Assembly: GCA_963756545.1 (NCBI GenBank)
Contig: CAVWNY010000008.1
Location: 1 to 64,000 of the forward strand
Origin: DATFDN01 sp963756545
Lineage (GTDB): Bacteria; Pseudomonadota; Alphaproteobacteria; Acetobacterales; Acetobacteraceae
DNA: 64,000 nucleotides
Reading direction: 5' to 3'
Shown here one piece after another: positions 1 through 8,436 of this stretch. Position 1 is the first letter of the stretch. Each line of letters opens with the position of its first letter. The translations under genes and the position numbers were made by a program. Under the pieces are notes generated by a model. That model was not told the origin of the DNA, made no database searches, and saw only the letters and a program-made list of their open reading frames with translations.

Positions 1-151
1 ATCCTTCCAAGGGACTAGGCAACTCGTCCGGAAGCCGCCACGCCACAGTGGATAATTCCGCTTGTATTTGTTGCGGTTGAATCCAGCTTGTGATCTCTTT
101 TGTCCGCCCGAACCCGACGAGGAGCACGTCCGCTTCTGGATCGTAGCTCAT
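1..151 (-). CDS. Partial small hypothetical protein (runs off the window)
   Basis: Reading from an ATG at 151 toward position 1 gives an open frame of 50 codons with no stop before the window edge, so only the N-terminus is present. It begins MSYDPEADVLLVGFGRTKEI. The opening YDPEADVL resembles the start of small DUF2283-type proteins, but this is a weak likeness. A strong ribosome-binding site (GGAGGAG) lies about seven bases upstream, and the ATG overlaps the frame-corrected stop of the EamA gene as ATGA. That overlap supports both this gene and the corrected EamA end. It would be the last visible gene of the recR run. Function unknown. Confidence 0.5.
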   Translation of the reverse strand, partial: MSYDPEADVLLVGFGRTKEITSWIQPQQIQAELSTVAWRLPDELPSPLEG

Positions 152-1120
152 CGCCTTGCTCCTCCATGCACTCCGCCATTGTCCGCATCACGCCTCTTGC
201 CGCCAGCCCGGCCGGCTTCGCCTCGTGGGACCGTGCTGAGGGCGATCCCAACCAACACAAGCACGGTGCCGATACCGAACGACGGCCCGATCGGATCGCC
301 GAGCAGCACGGCGGAAGCCGCGACGCCGATGATGGGCTGCAGATACTGCGTCCCCGCCGCGATGCGGGCCGGCAGCACCCGCAAGGTGTGCAGCCGAGAT
401 CCACATGCCGGCGACCGTCACCAGCACGCCGAGATAGAGCACGATACCGATCCCCAACAGCCGCGGAGGCCCCATGCCGCCAAGCTCCCACGGGATCGCC
501 GGCAGCAGCACCGCGACCCCGAACAGCGAACTCCAGGCGGCGACCGTGGAGACGGGGTAGTGCCGGGTCAGCTCGGCGCTCAGCACGTAGTAGAGCGCGA
601 TGCACACGGCCGAGACCAGCATCAGGACAACGCCGGTGAGCGCCGAGGCCGCAGCTCCCGGCGAGGACTCCGCCCCTCCGGTCGCGACCACGGCGACGCC
701 CGCCAGGGCCAGAATCAGGCCAAGCCCATGCACCGCCCGCAACCGTTGCCGAAGCCGCCAGCCAGCCAGGAGGACGACGAAGATCGGGATGCTCGCGGTG
801 ATGATCGTGGCGACGGACGCCTCGGTCCGCTGGATGCCCAGGATCTGCGTGACCTGTCCGACGCCGATGCCGAGCGCGCCGAGGCCCATCATCCCCAGCA
901 GCGCGCGTCGCGAGGGCAGCGGACGCCCGACCAGGAGTAGGGCGAAGAAGGGGGCCGCCGCCGCGTAGCGCAGCGCGGCGAGCAACAGCGGCGGGAAGTC
1001 CCGCAAGCCCAGCTTGGTCAGCGGAACCGAAAATCCCCAGATCACGCCCAGCCCGACAAGACCGAACAGCGGCAGGAGCGGCCGGCTCGCGGCTGGCCCG
1101 ATCGTCGCCGCGCGCGACAT
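148..1120 (-). pseudogene. EamA/DMT-family exporter, interrupted by a one-base frameshift
   Basis: An inner-membrane transporter of the drug/metabolite superfamily with two EamA repeats and about ten membrane helices. Frame one, from ATG 1120, gives the first repeat (LGVIWGFSVPLTKLGL near the N-terminus) and most of the second. Near 396 homology leaves that frame and continues in another (LRVLPARIAAGTQYLQPI, then a last helix ending LVGIALSTVPR) to a stop at 148. Removing one base of ATCTCGG restores ...GMWIWLHTLRVLPAR..., as expected for the family. The corrected protein would be about 323 residues, the usual size. The start lies one base after the amine oxidase stop. Substrate unknown. It may be a sequencing error rather than a dead gene. 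Confidence 0.75.
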
Positions 1121-1121
1121 C

Positions 1122-2682
1122 TCAGCCGCGCAGCCGGCCGGCGATCGCCGTCAGCGCGGCGTGGGCCGATCGCACCGCGCCCTCCTGCCAGCCGTTGATC
1201 CACGACAGATGCTCGCCGGCGAACAGGAACGGGCCGTCGCCGCGCAGCAGCACCGGATAGTGCCGGGCGCGCGCGTCCCGGCTCCATTCCGCCCAGGCGC
1301 CCAGGCTGAACGGCACCTTGGGCCACGCCACCGCCACGCCATGACGGAGCCATTGTCGGTACTCCGGGTGCAGCCGCTCGCCGTCCGCGAGCGCATCCTC
1401 AAGCCGCTGCTCGGGCGGCTTGGCGGCGAAGGCGTCGCCCGCCTTCTGCGCCCAGATATAGGCGCCGACGAGCACGCCCTTCTTCTGGTTGATGCCGGCG
1501 GTCGGATACCAGAATCTGGGTGATGTCACGACTGGTCCAGGAGATGCCGCCGTAGATGGCGTGGTCCAGCTCCCAGAACCGCCGCTCGGCCTGGAACGCC
1601 GCCTTGGCGGCCGGGACGTACTCGACGGCCGCGATCGCCTCGCGCACGGAAGGCGCGAAGTCGGCAGGCACGGCCCGCAGCACGGTCAGCGGCAAGGTCA
1701 CGACAATGATCGGCGCCTCGGCGGCCTGTTCGGCGCCCGACGCATCGCGCCAGACCACGCGCGCGCCGGAAGCGGTGCGGCGCAGCGCCGTGATCTCGGC
1801 TCCGTAGGTGACGCGGCCCCACAGCTTGCGGCCGAACGCCTCGCCGATGCGGCCCATTCCACCGACGGGTTGCAGCATGGTGGGCGCCATATCCGCCAGT
1901 TCGCCCCATTGCATCGGCCCATGCCAGAAATCCGAGGCCAGGATGGCGCGCAGATCGAGCGGCGGGTTCGCCTTTCCGGACTGCTCCCCGGCGCCGGGCG
2001 GCTCGGCCCAGCCGGATCGGCTGGACCCGCGATAGACCAGGTCGCGGTCGAGCGCGCCGAAGGCCCGCAGGAACGCGCGCAGCCGGTCCTTGTCCTCCGC
2101 CGACACCGGCCGATCCAGCGCCGTCCGGTCGATCGTCTTCGCGGCCATCTCGGCCACGTAGCCGCGCCCATCATTCACCACGCGCCGGTTGAGCTGCGGG
2201 GCGCCGCCGAACGCGGCGTCGTCCTGCATCAGCGCGCCGCGGTTGTCGTTGCACATCACCTCCAGCCGTACGTCGAGCGCCCGGCAATAGGAGAGGATCG
2301 CCTCGTGGTGGTACGGGATGCGCGCCGGCCCGGGGTTGAAATACATGTGCTCGCCGACGTTGAAGCGCACATGCTGCACGCTGTCGGTCTCGACGACGGC
2401 CTCGCCCCCGCGCAGCGTCCAATTCCGCCCGCCGGGCCGGCCGCGCGCCTCCAGGATCAGCGGGTCGAAGCCGGCGCCGATGAGTTCGTAACCCAGCACC
2501 AGCCCGGCGATGCCGGCACCGACGACGATGATCCGCCGGCCCGCCCCCGCCGGCAGCACCGGCGGGCCGGCATAGGCGTCGGGCACCGTCAGCAGCCCCA
2601 TCGCGGCCATCGTGCGGTAGGCGGCGGCGAGGCCGCCCGCCCGGCCCACGCCGTGGATCAGGGCGCGGCGGGAAAGCGTCAT
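1122..2682 (-). pseudogene. Tat-exported flavin amine oxidase, interrupted by a one-base frameshift
   Basis: FAD-dependent amine or L-amino-acid oxidase family, oxidising amines to imines with release of peroxide. The start ATG at 2682 overlaps the recR stop as ATGA. The N-terminus (TLSRRALIHGVGRAGG) looks like a twin-arginine leader, implying a periplasmic enzyme. The FAD dinucleotide motif VGAGIAG is at residues 54-60, followed by acidic E78 and GGR. Near 1513 the frame breaks: the N-terminal part reads TSRDITQI and the rest continues in another frame as WYPTAGINQKKGVLVGAYIW to the C-terminal FAD motif FLFAGEHLSW. Deleting one base of CAGATTCTGG gives Q-I-W-Y and a protein of 519 residues. 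Substrate cannot be told. It shares an operon-like run with recR and EamA. Confidence 0.8.
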
Positions 2683-3275
2683 GGCGTGGGCCGGCGGGCG
2701 CGCAGTGCGGCGGCGAGCGTGCCCTCGTCCAGCACATCGAGCGCGCCGCCAATCGGGACGCCGTGCGCGAGGCGCGTGACGCACACGTCCCGCGGGCGCA
2801 GCCGGTCCGTCACCCAGTGCGCCGTCGCCGCGCCATCGACCGTGGCGCCGAGCGCCAGGATCACCTCGGCGACGCCCCCCGCCTCAATCCGCGCGAGCAG
2901 CGGGCGCAGGTTGAGGTCGTCTGGTCCCACACCGCCCAAGGCCGAGAGCGTGCCGCCGAGCACGTGATAGAGGCCGCGATGCACCCCGGCGCGCTCCAGC
3001 GCCCACAGGTCGCTCACGCCCTCCACGACGCAGATGATGGTGCGGTCGCGGTGGGAATCGGCGCAGATGGCGCAGGGGTCGCGGCTGTCGAGATTGCCGC
3101 AAAAGGCGCAGCGCCGCACCGCGCGCGCCGCATCGGCCAGCGCGGCGGAGAGCGGCAGCATCCGGGCCTCCGGCTCCTGCAACAGCCGCAACGCGGCGCG
3201 GCGGGCGCTGCGCGGACCCATGCCGGGCAACCGGGCCAGAAGCCCGATGAGGCGCTCGACCTCGGGACCGCCCAT
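2679..3275 (-). CDS. recR: Recombination protein RecR
   Basis: RecR acts with RecF and RecO to load RecA on gapped DNA during recombinational repair. The 198-residue protein has the family layout: an N-terminal helix-hairpin-helix region (RLPGMGPRSARRAAL, residues 15-29), a four-cysteine zinc motif (C56, C59, C68, C71) and a Toprim domain beginning at VVEGVSD (about residue 83). The length is typical. It follows dnaX-ybaB in the same direction, the usual order in many bacteria, but a 167-base spacer carrying a palindromic repeat separates it from ybaB. Its stop overlaps the amine oxidase start, so the two are probably translated from one transcript. Confidence 0.97.
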   Translation of the reverse strand: MGGPEVERLIGLLARLPGMGPRSARRAALRLLQEPEARMLPLSAALADAARAVRRCAFCGNLDSRDPCAICADSHRDRTIICVVEGVSDLWALERAGVHRGLYHVLGGTLSALGGVGPDDLNLRPLLARIEAGGVAEVILALGATVDGAATAHWVTDRLRPRDVCVTRLAHGVPIGGALDVLDEGTLAAALRARRPTP

Positions 3276-3328
3276 GCGAAGTCGTCAGTCCTCGGTCGCC
3301 GGATACCGGGGCGCGCCCGCTCGTGCAT

Positions 3329-3420
3329 CGTCATGGACGGGCTTGGCCCGGCCATCCACGCCTTTTCTCGTGGCCGCCAGCAAAGACGTGGGTGCCCGCG
3401 ACAAGCGCGGGCGGGATGGA
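3329..3420. repeat. Dispersed palindromic intergenic repeat (type A)
   Basis: The ybaB-recR spacer contains an imperfect inverted repeat beginning CGTCATGGACGGGCTTGG and ending near GGGCGGGATGG. The segments CGGGCTTGGCCCGGCCA and AAAGACGTGGGTGCCCG recur almost unchanged in the repeat at 31590-31671. It has no coding content and looks like a REP-type element. Confidence 0.6.
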
Positions 3421-3442
3421 TGAAAATGCACGGCCTGGCTCC

Positions 3443-3766
3443 CTAGAAAGGCAGCTTCATGCCCGGCGGGATCGGCAGGCCGGCCGTGACCTGCGCCATC
3501 TCCTCGGCGGTGCGGGCCTCGACCTTCCGCTTCGCATCGGCGTGCGCGGCGAGAATCAGGTCCTCCAGCATCTCCGTCTCGGCCGGATCGATCAGCTTGG
3601 GGTCGATCTTGATGCGGCGCAGGGCGCCCTTGCCGTTCAGGGTGACGGTGACGAGGCCGGCGCCCGCCACGCCCTCGGTTTCCATGCTCTCAAGCCTGGC
3701 CTGCATGTCCTCCATCTTGGTCTGCATCTCTTGGGCCTGCTTCATCAGGTCGGCCAAGTTCTTCAT
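3443..3766 (-). CDS. YbaB/EbfC family nucleoid-associated protein
   Basis: A 107-residue protein of the YbaB/EbfC family. These form small dimers that bind DNA, and the gene lies between dnaX and recR in most bacteria. It begins MKNLADLMKQAQEMQTKMED, the expected N-terminal helix, followed by the conserved core (VTLNGKGALRRIKIDP) and the PEETEMLEDLI-like segment. Its start codon overlaps the dnaX stop as ATGA, so the pair is translationally coupled. The exact role is unsettled even in model organisms; nucleoid organisation or a repair accessory are the usual proposals. Confidence 0.95.
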   Translation of the reverse strand: MKNLADLMKQAQEMQTKMEDMQARLESMETEGVAGAGLVTVTLNGKGALRRIKIDPKLIDPAETEMLEDLILAAHADAKRKVEARTAEEMAQVTAGLPIPPGMKLPF

Positions 3767-5634
3767 CGGTCCTGCTCCATGTCCTCGGCGGGTTCGGCGT
3801 CGGCCGGTTCGGCATCCGCCAGTTCCGCATCCGGAGGGGCGAAGTCCGGCATGTCGGGCGCGGCCGGCAGGCCGTAGGCATCGGCGGTCGTATCATGCAC
3901 CGTCTCGATGCGCGCGCCGGGAAACGCCTCCAGGATTGCGCGCACCAGCGGATGGTCGGCGGCGGCGGCGCGGCGGCCGAGGTCGGCCGCGTTCCCCTGC
4001 TCGGCGAGCGTCGGCTCCCCGGCGGCCGACGACAGCGCAATGGTCCAGCGCTCGCCCGTCGCCTCATGCAGCAGCGCGGCCAGACGCGGCGCGAAATCGC
4101 GGGGCGCGGCGGGTTGGGGGCGGATCTCGATCACCGGCGGGGCGAAACGGACCAGATGGACAGAGTGCAGCAGATGCGCGTGCAGCAGTGCCTCCCTCTG
4201 CTCGGCCAGCAGCATGGCGACGTCGCGGAAACTGGCCAGTCGCGGCCCCGCCGGTTGCGATTCAGCGGGTACCGCTTCGGTGTCCGGCATCGGGCGTGCG
4301 GCGCCGCCGGCGACCGCGCGGACCCCGCCGCCGGAAGGCGGTCCGCCCGGAGCGGGGGGCGCGATGGGTGCGCTCGGTGCCTGGGTCAGCCGGCGCACAA
4401 GCTCGCCCGGCGAGGGCAGGTCGGCGACGTGGCAGAGGCGGATCAGCACCATCTCGGCCGCCGCCCGGCGGTCGGGCGCGGATTCCACCTCGCCCACGCC
4501 CTTCAGCAGCATCTGCCAGGCGCGCGCGAGCGTCGGCACCGAGAGCCGGTCGGCCAGCAGCGCCCCGCGCGTGCGCTCGGCCTCCGGAAGTTCATGGCTG
4601 TCGCGCAGGCCGGGGACGGATTTGAGGCGGGTCAGCGTGTGCAGCAGGTCCAGCACGTCGGCCAGCATCACGCCGAGATCGGCCCCGCGCTCATGCGCGC
4701 GCTCCGTCACCTCCAGCGCCGCCGCCGGCTGGCCGGCCATCACGGTCTCCAGCAGGTCGAATACCGCTTCGCGGTCGGCCAAGCCGAGCATGTCGGCGAC
4801 ATCCGCCGTGCTCACGCCGTCCTCGGCGCGCGCGACCGCCTGGTCGAGCAAGGAGAGCCCGTCGCGCACCGAGCCGTCGGCGGCGCGCGCGATCAGATCG
4901 AGCGCCGCCGGCTCCGCCGCCACGCCCTCAGCCGCGGCGATGCGGGCGAAATGCGCCGACAGCTCGGCGATCCGCACCCGCCGCAGGTCGAAGCGCTGAC
5001 AGCGCGACAGGACGGTGATCGGCACCTTGCGCAAATCGGTGGTGGCGAAGATGAACTTCACATGCTCCGGCGGCTCCTCCAGCGTCTTCAGCAGCGCGTT
5101 GAAGGCGTTGCGCGAGAGCATGTGGACCTCGTCGATGACGAAGACCTTGGTGCGCGCCTGCATCGGGCGGAAGCGCGTCGCCTCGATCACCTCGCGGATG
5201 TCATCGACGCCGGTGCGCGAGGCGGCGTCCATCTCCACCACGTCGGGGTGCCGGTCGGCGAGGATCGCGGCGCAGTTCGCGCAAACCCCGCACGGATCGG
5301 CGGTCGGCCCGCCGGTGCCGTCCGGGCCGACGCAGTTCAGCGCGCGGGCGATGATGCGCGCTGTGGTGGTCTTGCCGACGCCGCGGACGCCGGTGAGCAT
5401 GAAGGCGTGCGCGACGCGGCCGAGGGCGAAGGCGTTCCGCAGGGTGCGGACCATCGCCTCCTGCCCGATCAGGTCGTCGAAGCGGGCCGGGCGGTATTTC
5501 CGCGCCAGCACCCGATAGGGCGCGGCTTGATCGGGGGCGGCTTGGGGCGCGGGTTCGGCATCCCCGAACAGCCCAGGACCGGGCTGCGGCGGTGCGGCGT
5601 CCTGCTGGGAATCGTTCTGGAACAGGCCGGACAT
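3763..5634 (-). CDS. dnaX: DNA polymerase III subunits gamma and tau
   Basis: Clamp-loader ATPase of the replicative polymerase, 623 residues, cytoplasmic. It has an N-terminal AAA+ module with Walker A GVRGVGKT (82-89), a zinc-binding set (C101, C115, C118, C121), Walker B DEVH (168-171) and the SRC motif (210-212). Residues after about 400 form a Pro/Ala-rich linker and a tau-like C-terminal domain. The extreme C-terminus is acidic and repetitive (ADAEPADAEPAED). I saw no A-rich slippery run for programmed frameshifting to gamma. SRP RNA lies just upstream on the same strand and ybaB overlaps its end. Confidence 0.97.
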   Translation of the reverse strand: MSGLFQNDSQQDAAPPQPGPGLFGDAEPAPQAAPDQAAPYRVLARKYRPARFDDLIGQEAMVRTLRNAFALGRVAHAFMLTGVRGVGKTTTARIIARALNCVGPDGTGGPTADPCGVCANCAAILADRHPDVVEMDAASRTGVDDIREVIEATRFRPMQARTKVFVIDEVHMLSRNAFNALLKTLEEPPEHVKFIFATTDLRKVPITVLSRCQRFDLRRVRIAELSAHFARIAAAEGVAAEPAALDLIARAADGSVRDGLSLLDQAVARAEDGVSTADVADMLGLADREAVFDLLETVMAGQPAAALEVTERAHERGADLGVMLADVLDLLHTLTRLKSVPGLRDSHELPEAERTRGALLADRLSVPTLARAWQMLLKGVGEVESAPDRRAAAEMVLIRLCHVADLPSPGELVRRLTQAPSAPIAPPAPGGPPSGGGVRAVAGGAARPMPDTEAVPAESQPAGPRLASFRDVAMLLAEQREALLHAHLLHSVHLVRFAPPVIEIRPQPAAPRDFAPRLAALLHEATGERWTIALSSAAGEPTLAEQGNAADLGRRAAAADHPLVRAILEAFPGARIETVHDTTADAYGLPAAPDMPDFAPPDAELADAEPADAEPAEDMEQDR

Positions 5635-5686
5635 GCGGCGCTGGGTCTAGCCGCCGCAGCGGCCACCTTTCACTACGATTGCGGGT

Positions 5687-5784
5687 GGGAGGCCGGTACC
5701 GACGACCCGGGCGGAAACTCGCTGCGGCTGCTTCCTTCCGGACCTGACCGGGTTGGCAAGGCGCCCGTCCGCCGCCGACCTCCC
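5687..5784 (-). ncRNA. ffs: Bacterial (small) signal recognition particle RNA
   Basis: On the minus strand this carries the universally conserved SRP core GGTCAGGTCCGGAAGGAAGC, which forms the apical loop bound by Ffh. The two ends pair (5' GGGAGGTCGG with 3' CCGGCCTCCC), giving a single long hairpin of about 98 nt, the size of the 4.5S class. It sits directly upstream of dnaX in the same direction, a common bacterial arrangement. It functions in co-translational membrane targeting. Exact ends may extend a few bases. Confidence 0.93.
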
Positions 5785-5790
5785 GCGCCT

Positions 5791-5820
5791 GCATTACACG
5801 CTGCGGGGTGGGTGCGGCAA
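5791..5820 (-). promoter_or_regulatory. Candidate sigma-70-type promoter of SRP RNA
   Basis: On the minus strand TTGCCG, an 18-base spacer and TAATGC lie immediately upstream of the RNA 5' end, at a suitable distance from the first paired base. The -35 and -10 matches are partial, so this is a position-supported guess. Confidence 0.35.
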
Positions 5821-5942
5821 TACGCCTGCTCATAATGCCGCTCGTTCGGGGCGACATCAGGCTGTCGCAGGGCCGAAGGTGAAACGGGTCAATCTCCCAT
5901 GCTCCACTGGCTTCTCTGCGAGGCCGTGCGCACAATGTGCGC

Positions 5943-6143
5943 ATGAAAGCGCGCGAGGTGATCCGAATATTAGAGTCGGATGGCTGGATCGAGGCGCGGG
6001 CGAAGGGCTCGCACCGGCAGTTCCGCCATCCGACCAAGCCGGGCCTCGTCACCGTTGCGGTGCATGGTGGCCGTGACCTTAAAATCCGCGACATCGCCGC
6101 GATAGAGCGACAAAGCGGCTTGAAGATCAGGAGGGACCAGTAA
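5943..6143 (+). CDS. hicA: HicA-type mRNA interferase toxin
   Basis: A 66-residue double-stranded-RNA-binding-fold toxin of the HicA family, which cleaves mRNA. It begins MKAREVIRILESDGW and has the family core GSHRQFRHP with the catalytic histidine at position 24, then VTVAVHGGRDL and the helix IRDIAAIERQSGL. ATG 5943 gives the usual N-terminus; a GTG two codons upstream is in frame but less typical. The antitoxin gene starts on the base after its stop, the toxin-first order standard for hicAB. It probably acts in stress response or element stability. No phage or plasmid genes surround it. Confidence 0.93.
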   Translation: MKAREVIRILESDGWIEARAKGSHRQFRHPTKPGLVTVAVHGGRDLKIRDIAAIERQSGLKIRRDQ

Positions 6144-6572
6144 ATGCCGCTTCGGTTCTATCCGGCGATCATCAGCCAGGACCCCAATGATACTCCGGAT
6201 GACGGCTACGGGGTCGTGTTTCCCGATCTCCCCGGCTGTGTCTCCGGGGGAAATACAATCCAGGAAGCCGCGAGGAATGCGGCCGAGGCCCTGGCCCTGC
6301 ATGTCGAGGGCATGACCGAGGAGGGCTTCGCCATTCCCGATCCGTCACCGCCCGACGTGCCGCTGCCGGACTGGCTCGCCAACGCCCCCGGCAAGATCGC
6401 CGCGATGGTTCTGGTGCCGGTCGAAATGCCAGGCCGAACGGTGCGCGCCAACATCACCCTCGACGAGGGCCTGCTCGCCCGGCTGGATGCCGCCGCGGCC
6501 GCGCAGGGCACGTCGCGGTCGGGCTATATCGCGCAGGCGGTGCGCGCGCGGTTGCGCGGGGACGTGGGCTGA
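6144..6572 (+). CDS. hicB: HicB-type antitoxin with C-terminal ribbon-helix-helix
   Basis: A 142-residue antitoxin that should bind HicA and repress the operon. The N-terminal half is the degenerate RNase-H-like HicB domain (YGVVFPDLPGCVSGGNTIQEA, then AEALALHVEGMTEEG). The C-terminal 40 residues (TVRANITLDEGLLARLDAAA onward, ending GYIAQAVRARL) look like a ribbon-helix-helix DNA-binding domain. A strong ribosome-binding site (AGGAGGG) lies inside the end of hicA, and the start immediately follows the hicA stop, so the two are coupled. Confidence 0.93.
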   Translation: MPLRFYPAIISQDPNDTPDDGYGVVFPDLPGCVSGGNTIQEAARNAAEALALHVEGMTEEGFAIPDPSPPDVPLPDWLANAPGKIAAMVLVPVEMPGRTVRANITLDEGLLARLDAAAAAQGTSRSGYIAQAVRARLRGDVG

Positions 6573-6694
6573 GCCGGTCCTGCTCCAGAAAGCGTCGGCC
6601 TCTTGCTTCAAGTGCCATCCGGCGGAACTCAAACGCTCAAGCGAAAGGGCCAGGGGCTGTTGGATTATGCCAGCCGGCGTAGAGCTTGACCTTC

Positions 6695-6730
6695 ATCCCG
6701 CCATGCCCGCCTTCGCGGTCATGGCGGGAT
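6695..6730. terminator. Perfect hairpin between convergent hicB and the Uma2 gene
   Basis: ATCCCGCCATG and CATGGCGGGAT form an 11-bp perfect stem around a 14-base loop, between two genes facing each other. There is no clear T-run on either strand, so it is either a bidirectional stop signal or a REP-like palindrome. Confidence 0.4.
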
Positions 6731-6755
6731 AGGTCAGAGACAAAGTGGGATGCTA

Positions 6756-7310
6756 TTACATTATGCGGACAAGGCCGGCATAGAGATCCGAGAGTGCCAT
6801 CTGAACGCCCAACTCTGGCAAGCTGAGGTCGTCACCCGCTGACAGGATCTGGCCAAGCCACTCCTGATCCCGCCGCGAGAACACGGTGGCGCCAATCCTC
6901 TCCTGCTCCAGCAGCACGTAGCGGCTGATGGAGCTTGTGTCTCGATACTCACAATTCTTGGCGCCGATGTCGGTGTGAGCCGTCCCTTCGGACAGGATCT
7001 CGAACACGATCAGCGGTTCCCGGATCAGCGTCCCGGATCCCTCGACCGGGGTGCAGACGATCAGGGCGTCCGGATGCCGGATTCGTTCGGCAACCTCGAT
7101 CTTGATGTCGCTTCCGTAGATCCGGCACGGCGATCCCTTGAGCCGGTTGCCGACCTCCCAAAGCAGGTTGGACTGGATCAGGGCGTGCGCCTCGGAAACC
7201 CCGACCATGGCGACCGGGCCAATTCCGTCGAACTCGTACTTCGCCGGCTGCCGTTCCTCCCATTCCAGGAACTCGACGGGGCTCATCGGTTTGTTCAAGG
7301 CCGTGCTCAT
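6756..7310 (-). CDS. Uma2 family PD-(D/E)XK-fold protein
   Basis: A 184-residue Uma2 (DUF820) family protein, a restriction-endonuclease-like fold of unknown physiological role. The opening NKPMSPVEFLEWEERQPAKYEFD, the segment IYGSDIKIEVAERIRHPDALIVC and the acidic EPLIVFEILSEGT carry the expected order of nuclease-fold residues (D and E-x-K-like positions). The window has one copy only, whereas some genomes carry many. ATG 7310 was chosen; a GTG two codons upstream is also in frame. It converges on hicB and is divergent from nudC with a short spacer. Confidence 0.85.
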   Translation of the reverse strand: MSTALNKPMSPVEFLEWEERQPAKYEFDGIGPVAMVGVSEAHALIQSNLLWEVGNRLKGSPCRIYGSDIKIEVAERIRHPDALIVCTPVEGSGTLIREPLIVFEILSEGTAHTDIGAKNCEYRDTSSISRYVLLEQERIGATVFSRRDQEWLGQILSAGDDLSLPELGVQMALSDLYAGLVRIM

Positions 7311-7385
7311 TGTCACATCTTAGCGCGGTTGCCGCCCTCATCCACGCATGGCACGGTCGCCGCCGACATCGCGCCCGGATCTCCC

Positions 7386-8312
7386 GTGACCCTCATCCTC
7401 GCCAGCCGTCCGAACGTCTATTCCTCCAGCCCGCTCGATCGTGCGGGCGCGCGGCGGGAGGAGGCGGGATGGATCGCGGAGCGGCTGGGCGATCCGGAGT
7501 CGCTGTTCGTGCCGGTCTGGCGCAGCCGCAACCTGGTCGCCGGCATGGACGAGAAACGGCCGGAGGCGGTGTACATCTCCGGCGAGGCCGCCGCCGCGCT
7601 GCGAATGCAAGGCGGCCCCTGGGCGTTCCTGGGCCTACTTGCTAACCGGGCGGTGTTCACGGTCGATGTCAGCGCCGTCGACGACCCATTGCCGCTGCTT
7701 CCCGGCGAACTGGGGAAATTCGTCGATCTCCGCGCGGTCGGCTGGGGCGAGCCGCGTCCCGAGGCCGCCGTGCTGGCGCACGCGCGCGGGCTGATGCACT
7801 GGCGATTGCGCCATCGTTTCTGCGGCGTCTGCGGGGCGCCCTGCGAGGCGAAATCCGCCGGCCATGTCATGCGATGCACCGCCTGCGAGGCCGATCACTT
7901 CCCGCGCACCGACTGCGCGGTGATCATGCTCATTACGCGAAACGATCACGTCCTGCTCGGCCACTCCCAGCGTTTCCCGCGCGCGAACATGTATTCGACG
8001 CTCGCCGGATTCCTGGAACCGGGCGAAAGCCTGGAGGAAGCGGTGCGGCGCGAGGTGTTCGAGGAATCGCGCATCGAGGTCGGGCAGGTCTCGTATCATT
8101 CCAGCCAGCCCTGGCCGTTCCCAGGCAACATCATGCTCGGCTACTACGGGGAGGGGCTGACCGAGGACATCGTCGTCGATCAGTCCGAACTGATCGACGT
8201 GCGCTGGTTCTCGCGCGCGCAGGTCCGCGATCCCGACGCGCACGGGTTCCTGCTGCCGCGCGGGGATTCGATCGCGCGGCGGCTGATCGAGGACTGGCTG
8301 AGGGCCGGCTGA
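7386..8312 (+). CDS. nudC: NAD(+)/NADH diphosphatase NudC
   Basis: A Nudix hydrolase that cleaves NAD(H) to NMN(H) and AMP and can remove NAD caps from RNA. The 308-residue protein has a C4 zinc ribbon (C146, C149, C164, C167) and the Nudix box starting G208 (GFLEPGESLEEAVRREVFEE). The signature SQPWPFP at 240-246 separates NudC from other Nudix enzymes. The start is a GTG at 7386; the ribosome site is poor and the frame is open further upstream over the divergent Uma2 gene, so the start is the least certain part. Confidence 0.93.
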   Translation: MTLILASRPNVYSSSPLDRAGARREEAGWIAERLGDPESLFVPVWRSRNLVAGMDEKRPEAVYISGEAAAALRMQGGPWAFLGLLANRAVFTVDVSAVDDPLPLLPGELGKFVDLRAVGWGEPRPEAAVLAHARGLMHWRLRHRFCGVCGAPCEAKSAGHVMRCTACEADHFPRTDCAVIMLITRNDHVLLGHSQRFPRANMYSTLAGFLEPGESLEEAVRREVFEESRIEVGQVSYHSSQPWPFPGNIMLGYYGEGLTEDIVVDQSELIDVRWFSRAQVRDPDAHGFLLPRGDSIARRLIEDWLRAG

Positions 8313-8321
8313 ACTTGTCCT

Positions 8322-8408
8322 CGTCATTCCCGTGCAAGCGGGATCCAGGAGCATGGCACGGAAATTGGTACGCGCGGGCCTGGATTCCCGCTTGCGCCGG
8401 AATGACGG
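8322..8408. repeat. Long imperfect palindrome (type B intergenic repeat)
   Basis: The two ends, CGTCATTCCCGTGCAAGCGG and the reverse complement of CGCTTGCGCCGGAATGACG, pair over about 25 bases around a central unpaired segment. It fills the nudC-DUF488 spacer. The layout is that of repetitive extragenic palindromes common in alphaproteobacteria. Confidence 0.65.
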
Positions 8409-8436
8409 CCCATAGGTCAAGCCAGAGGCAATTGAT

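Noticed and set aside
62..940. Long plus-strand open frames opposite the EamA, amine oxidase, dnaX and other minus-strand genes
   Set aside because: They lie antisense to genes with clear family motifs and read as low-complexity Arg/His/Pro-rich sequence typical of GC-rich antisense frames.
3763..5634. Programmed frameshift in dnaX for a separate gamma subunit
   Set aside because: No A-rich slippery heptamer was seen in the gene.
5937..6572. HicAB as part of a prophage or genomic island
   Set aside because: Neighbours are housekeeping genes, with no integrase, repeat boundary or composition change.
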